64,000 nt of DNA from JBEKIK01 sp963845975 (GTDB lineage: Bacteria; Planctomycetota; Planctomycetia; Pirellulales; Thermoguttaceae). The stretch spans positions 496,001 to 560,000 of the forward strand of contig CAWJUD010000002.1 of the NCBI GenBank assembly GCA_963845975.1, given 5' to 3'. The notes beneath the pieces were generated by a model. It saw nothing but the letters and a program-made list of their open reading frames with translations. It did no database searches and was not told where the DNA came from. Positions 62,072-64,000 of the stretch are shown here, piece by piece (the stretch's first letter is position 1; each line of letters opens with the position of its first letter). The position numbers and the translations under genes were made by a program.

Positions 62072-62940
62072 ATGTCTTCTAAAAGCTCCCTTCAAATTTT
62101 TATCAACGGCGCTCTTTACGATAAAGAGGACGCCAAAATCAGCGTCTACGATCACGGTCTGCTGTATGGCGACGGGGTGTTCGAGGGCATCCGCAGCTAT
62201 GGCGGCAAGGTGTTCCGGCTGGACGAGCATCTCGATCGGCTCTGGAACTCGGCCAAGGCCATCATACTCGAAATTCCCATGAGCAAGGCGGAAATGAGCA
62301 AGGCCATTTACGACACCCTGGAAGTCAACAAAATCAAGGACGGTTATATCCGCGTGGTGGTTACCCGGGCGCAGGCAGCCTGGGGCTCGATCCGAACCGG
62401 TGCAGCGATCCGCAAGTAATCATCATCACCGACCATATCTCCCTTTATCCTGACGAACTGTACGAACAAGGACTGGAAATCATCACCGTCAGCACGGTGC
62501 GGAATCATCCGGCCGCGCTCAGTCCGCGGATCAAGTCGCTCAATTATTTGAACAACATCCTGGCGAAGATCGAGGGGGTGCAGGCGGGCTGCATCGAGGC
62601 CCTGATGCTGAATTGCAAGGGCGAGGTGGCCGAATGCACCGGCGACAACATTTTCATCGTGCGCCAGGGACGATTGCATACTCCGCCGCTGGATGCCTGC
62701 ATTTTGGAAGGCATTACCCGGGACGTGGTCATAGACCTTGCCCGCCAGGCCGGCATCGTGGTGCTGGAAACGCCCCTGACCAAGCACGATGTATATATCG
62801 CCGACGAATGTTTCCTGACCGGTACGGCCGCCGAAGTGGTGCCCGTGGTGAAAGTCGACAGCCGCACGATCGGTTCCGGCATGCCCGGCCCGATGACCCG
62901 CGACCTGATGACACGCTTCCACAAGCTAACCAGGGGCTAG
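62072..62940 (+). CDS. ilvE: Branched-chain amino acid aminotransferase-like, fold-type IV PLP enzyme, frameshifted
   Basis: Transfers amino groups between branched-chain amino acids and 2-oxoglutarate. Frame one has ISVYDHGLLYGDGVFEGIRS and the IRVVVTRG start; frame two (62497-62940) has LSPRIKSLNYLNNILAKIEG with the PLP Lys, VAECTGDNIFIVR and ADECFLTGTAAEVVPVVKVD. The frames join at CCCGGG (62364-62369): one extra G gives VVTRGAGSLGLDPNRCSDPQ. As one gene it encodes about 289 aa, normal for this type. D-amino acid or aminodeoxychorismate relatives are less likely. Confidence 0.92.
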
Positions 62941-62949
62941 AGATAAGGG

Positions 62950-62984
62950 GGCAGTGGGCAGTGGACAGTGGGCAGTGGACAGTG
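62950..62984. repeat. Heptamer array, 5 units of GGCAGTG type
   Basis: GGCAGTG twice, GACAGTG, GGCAGTG, GACAGTG, ten bases after the aminotransferase stop codon. Confidence 0.9.
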
Positions 62985-63036
62985 TTAGTTTTAGCCGCTA
63001 GCAGGTGACGATTTAAGGTCGGACGGGGAGCGGTTA

Positions 63037-63069
63037 TTTAGCCCCGGCACTTGTGCCGGGAGTTTTTTT
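63037..63069 (+). terminator. Terminator-like GGCTAAA-family palindrome
   Basis: CCCGGCAC, loop TT, GTGCCGGG followed by AGTTTTTTT. It fits a Rho-independent terminator for the aminotransferase and also belongs to the TTTAGCC-tailed palindrome family. Confidence 0.75.
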
Positions 63070-63140
63070 ACGGATTTGTCGCGGGGACGATATTTCTTAT
63101 TCCCAGACTCTACCCGGGTACGCTCATCCAGGAGATTTTC

Positions 63141-63791
63141 ATGGGGTTGATCAAAGACTTCATCGACTTGTTCATACATCTCGACGTACACCTGAAGCAG
63201 ATACTTGATACGTGCGGATCGTGGACGTATGTGATCCTCTTTGTGGTAATCTTCTGTGAAACCGGATTGGTGGTTACGCCGTTTCTGCCCGGGGATTCGC
63301 TGATATTTGCCGCCGGGGCGTTCGCGGCCCTCGGATCGTTGGATCCATTTATTCTCTTTATTTTACTGAGCGCGGCGGCCATCGCGGGCGACACGGTGAA
63401 TTACTGGGCGGGACATTACATTGGTCCGAGGGCTTTTTCCGGCAACATCCGCTTTTTGAAAAAAGAGCATCTCGACCGGACTCACCGCTTCTATGAAAAA
63501 TACGGCGGGATAACAATAGTGCTGGCACGGTTCATTCCCATCATCCGCACATTCGCGCCTTTCGTGGCTGGCATCGGGGCGATGAACTACACGCGGTTCA
63601 TCGTTTACAACGTGGCCGGCGGCGTGGCCTGGGTAGCGATCTTCCTTTTCGTAGGATATTGGTTCGGCAATCTGCCTTGGGTAAAAACCAGATTTCATTG
63701 GGTGATTTTGGCGATCATCATCATATCCGTGATGCCGATGGCGATCGAATACATCCGTTCGCGCGGGCAAAAGGGGGAAGATAATCGATAA
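63141..63791 (+). CDS. DedA family membrane protein (VTT domain)
   Basis: DedA proteins are inner-membrane transporters that recycle undecaprenyl phosphate or other lipids. The 216-aa product (ATG 63141, CAGGAG upstream) has FCETGLVVTPFLPGDSLIFA with the conserved Glu, AAIAGDTVNYWAGHYIG, and ARFIPIIRTFAPFVAGIGAM with the conserved Arg and Pro residues. About five membrane segments. An upstream in-frame part (from 63051) lacks a start signal and overlaps the terminator-like hairpin. Confidence 0.93.
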   Translation: MGLIKDFIDLFIHLDVHLKQILDTCGSWTYVILFVVIFCETGLVVTPFLPGDSLIFAAGAFAALGSLDPFILFILLSAAAIAGDTVNYWAGHYIGPRAFSGNIRFLKKEHLDRTHRFYEKYGGITIVLARFIPIIRTFAPFVAGIGAMNYTRFIVYNVAGGVAWVAIFLFVGYWFGNLPWVKTRFHWVILAIIIISVMPMAIEYIRSRGQKGEDNR

Positions 63792-64000
63792 GCCGCAATA
63801 TTTTTTGGTCAACAAATTGTGTTTTTTCCACATGGCCCCAGGATATTTATCCCCCTTCTAAAGTTGTGTTTTAAGTGTTTTCGCTATTATGGCAGAACGG
63901 ATTCTAACAAAGCGCCTGGCCTAATTTCTACTCTGAAAAAATCTTTTTTCGAGAATATTGCATTATCCTTATGCAAACGTTTTCTTAGTACGCCATAACA

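Overview
The window most likely comes from a planctomycete-type bacterium (Planctomycetota), probably an environmental or metagenome assembly. This is inferred from gene content: a very large free-standing secretin, a PEP-CTERM protein with a sigma-54 activator, a Ser/Thr kinase with a receiver-like tail, large secreted proteins of unknown role, and fatty-acid-like genes mixed with phytoene-desaturase-like oxidoreductases. No rRNA, tRNA or CRISPR array was recognised.

Layout. 0-5.7 kb: envelope genes (secretin, lipoprotein, Gly/Met-rich BON protein). 6.0-9.6 kb: a minus-strand module of fused 2-oxoacid dehydrogenase E1, a stand-alone lipoyl domain and a KAS III. 9.9-16.3 kb: secreted proteins including a GH5 glycosidase. 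16.7-29.6 kb: housekeeping and regulatory genes (kinase, thioredoxin, coiled-coil protein, AroE-like, M48 protease, HNH protein, methyltransferase, PadR unit, glgB, RNase H-like). 30.2-36.8 kb: the main lipid cluster on the plus strand (NAD-dependent epimerase/reductase, small membrane protein, KAS II, ACP, two CrtI-like FAD proteins, FabZ). 36.9-39.5 kb: a complete IS66 element with an 8-bp target duplication. 40.0-42.7 kb: PEP-CTERM protein, degenerate receiver, sigma-54 activator. 43.7-46.6 kb: FabI-like reductase and an OleA-like thiolase-fold synthase. 47-54.5 kb: glutamine amidotransferase, AnmK-like protein, a 29-aa basic peptide, acetyltransferase, GT2 glycosyltransferase and B12-type radical SAM protein. 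54.7-63.8 kb: large membrane-anchored protein, lysS, LolC/E-LolD type ABC exporter, ilvE-like aminotransferase, DedA.

Working together (inference): KAS II, ACP, FabZ, FabI and two CrtI-like enzymes could build and desaturate an unusual acyl chain. The E1-lipoyl-KAS III module could supply a starter, and the OleA-like and OleD-like proteins could join two chains head to head. The gene types resemble those proposed for ladderane lipid synthesis in anammox planctomycetes and for long-chain olefin synthesis, but the set here is incomplete (no FabG, OleB or OleC in the window) and the product is unknown.

Two window-wide signals stand out. First, gene junctions carry at least thirteen short arrays of degenerate 7-bp tandem repeats, a different heptamer at each site, plus several families of small palindromes and MITE-like elements, one of them inserted in frame in lysS. 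Second, eight genes carry an apparent frameshift, and every one is repaired by adding a single G or C, often to a G or C run. This suggests systematic consensus error or real recurrent loss, and affected genes are annotated as single genes spanning both frames.
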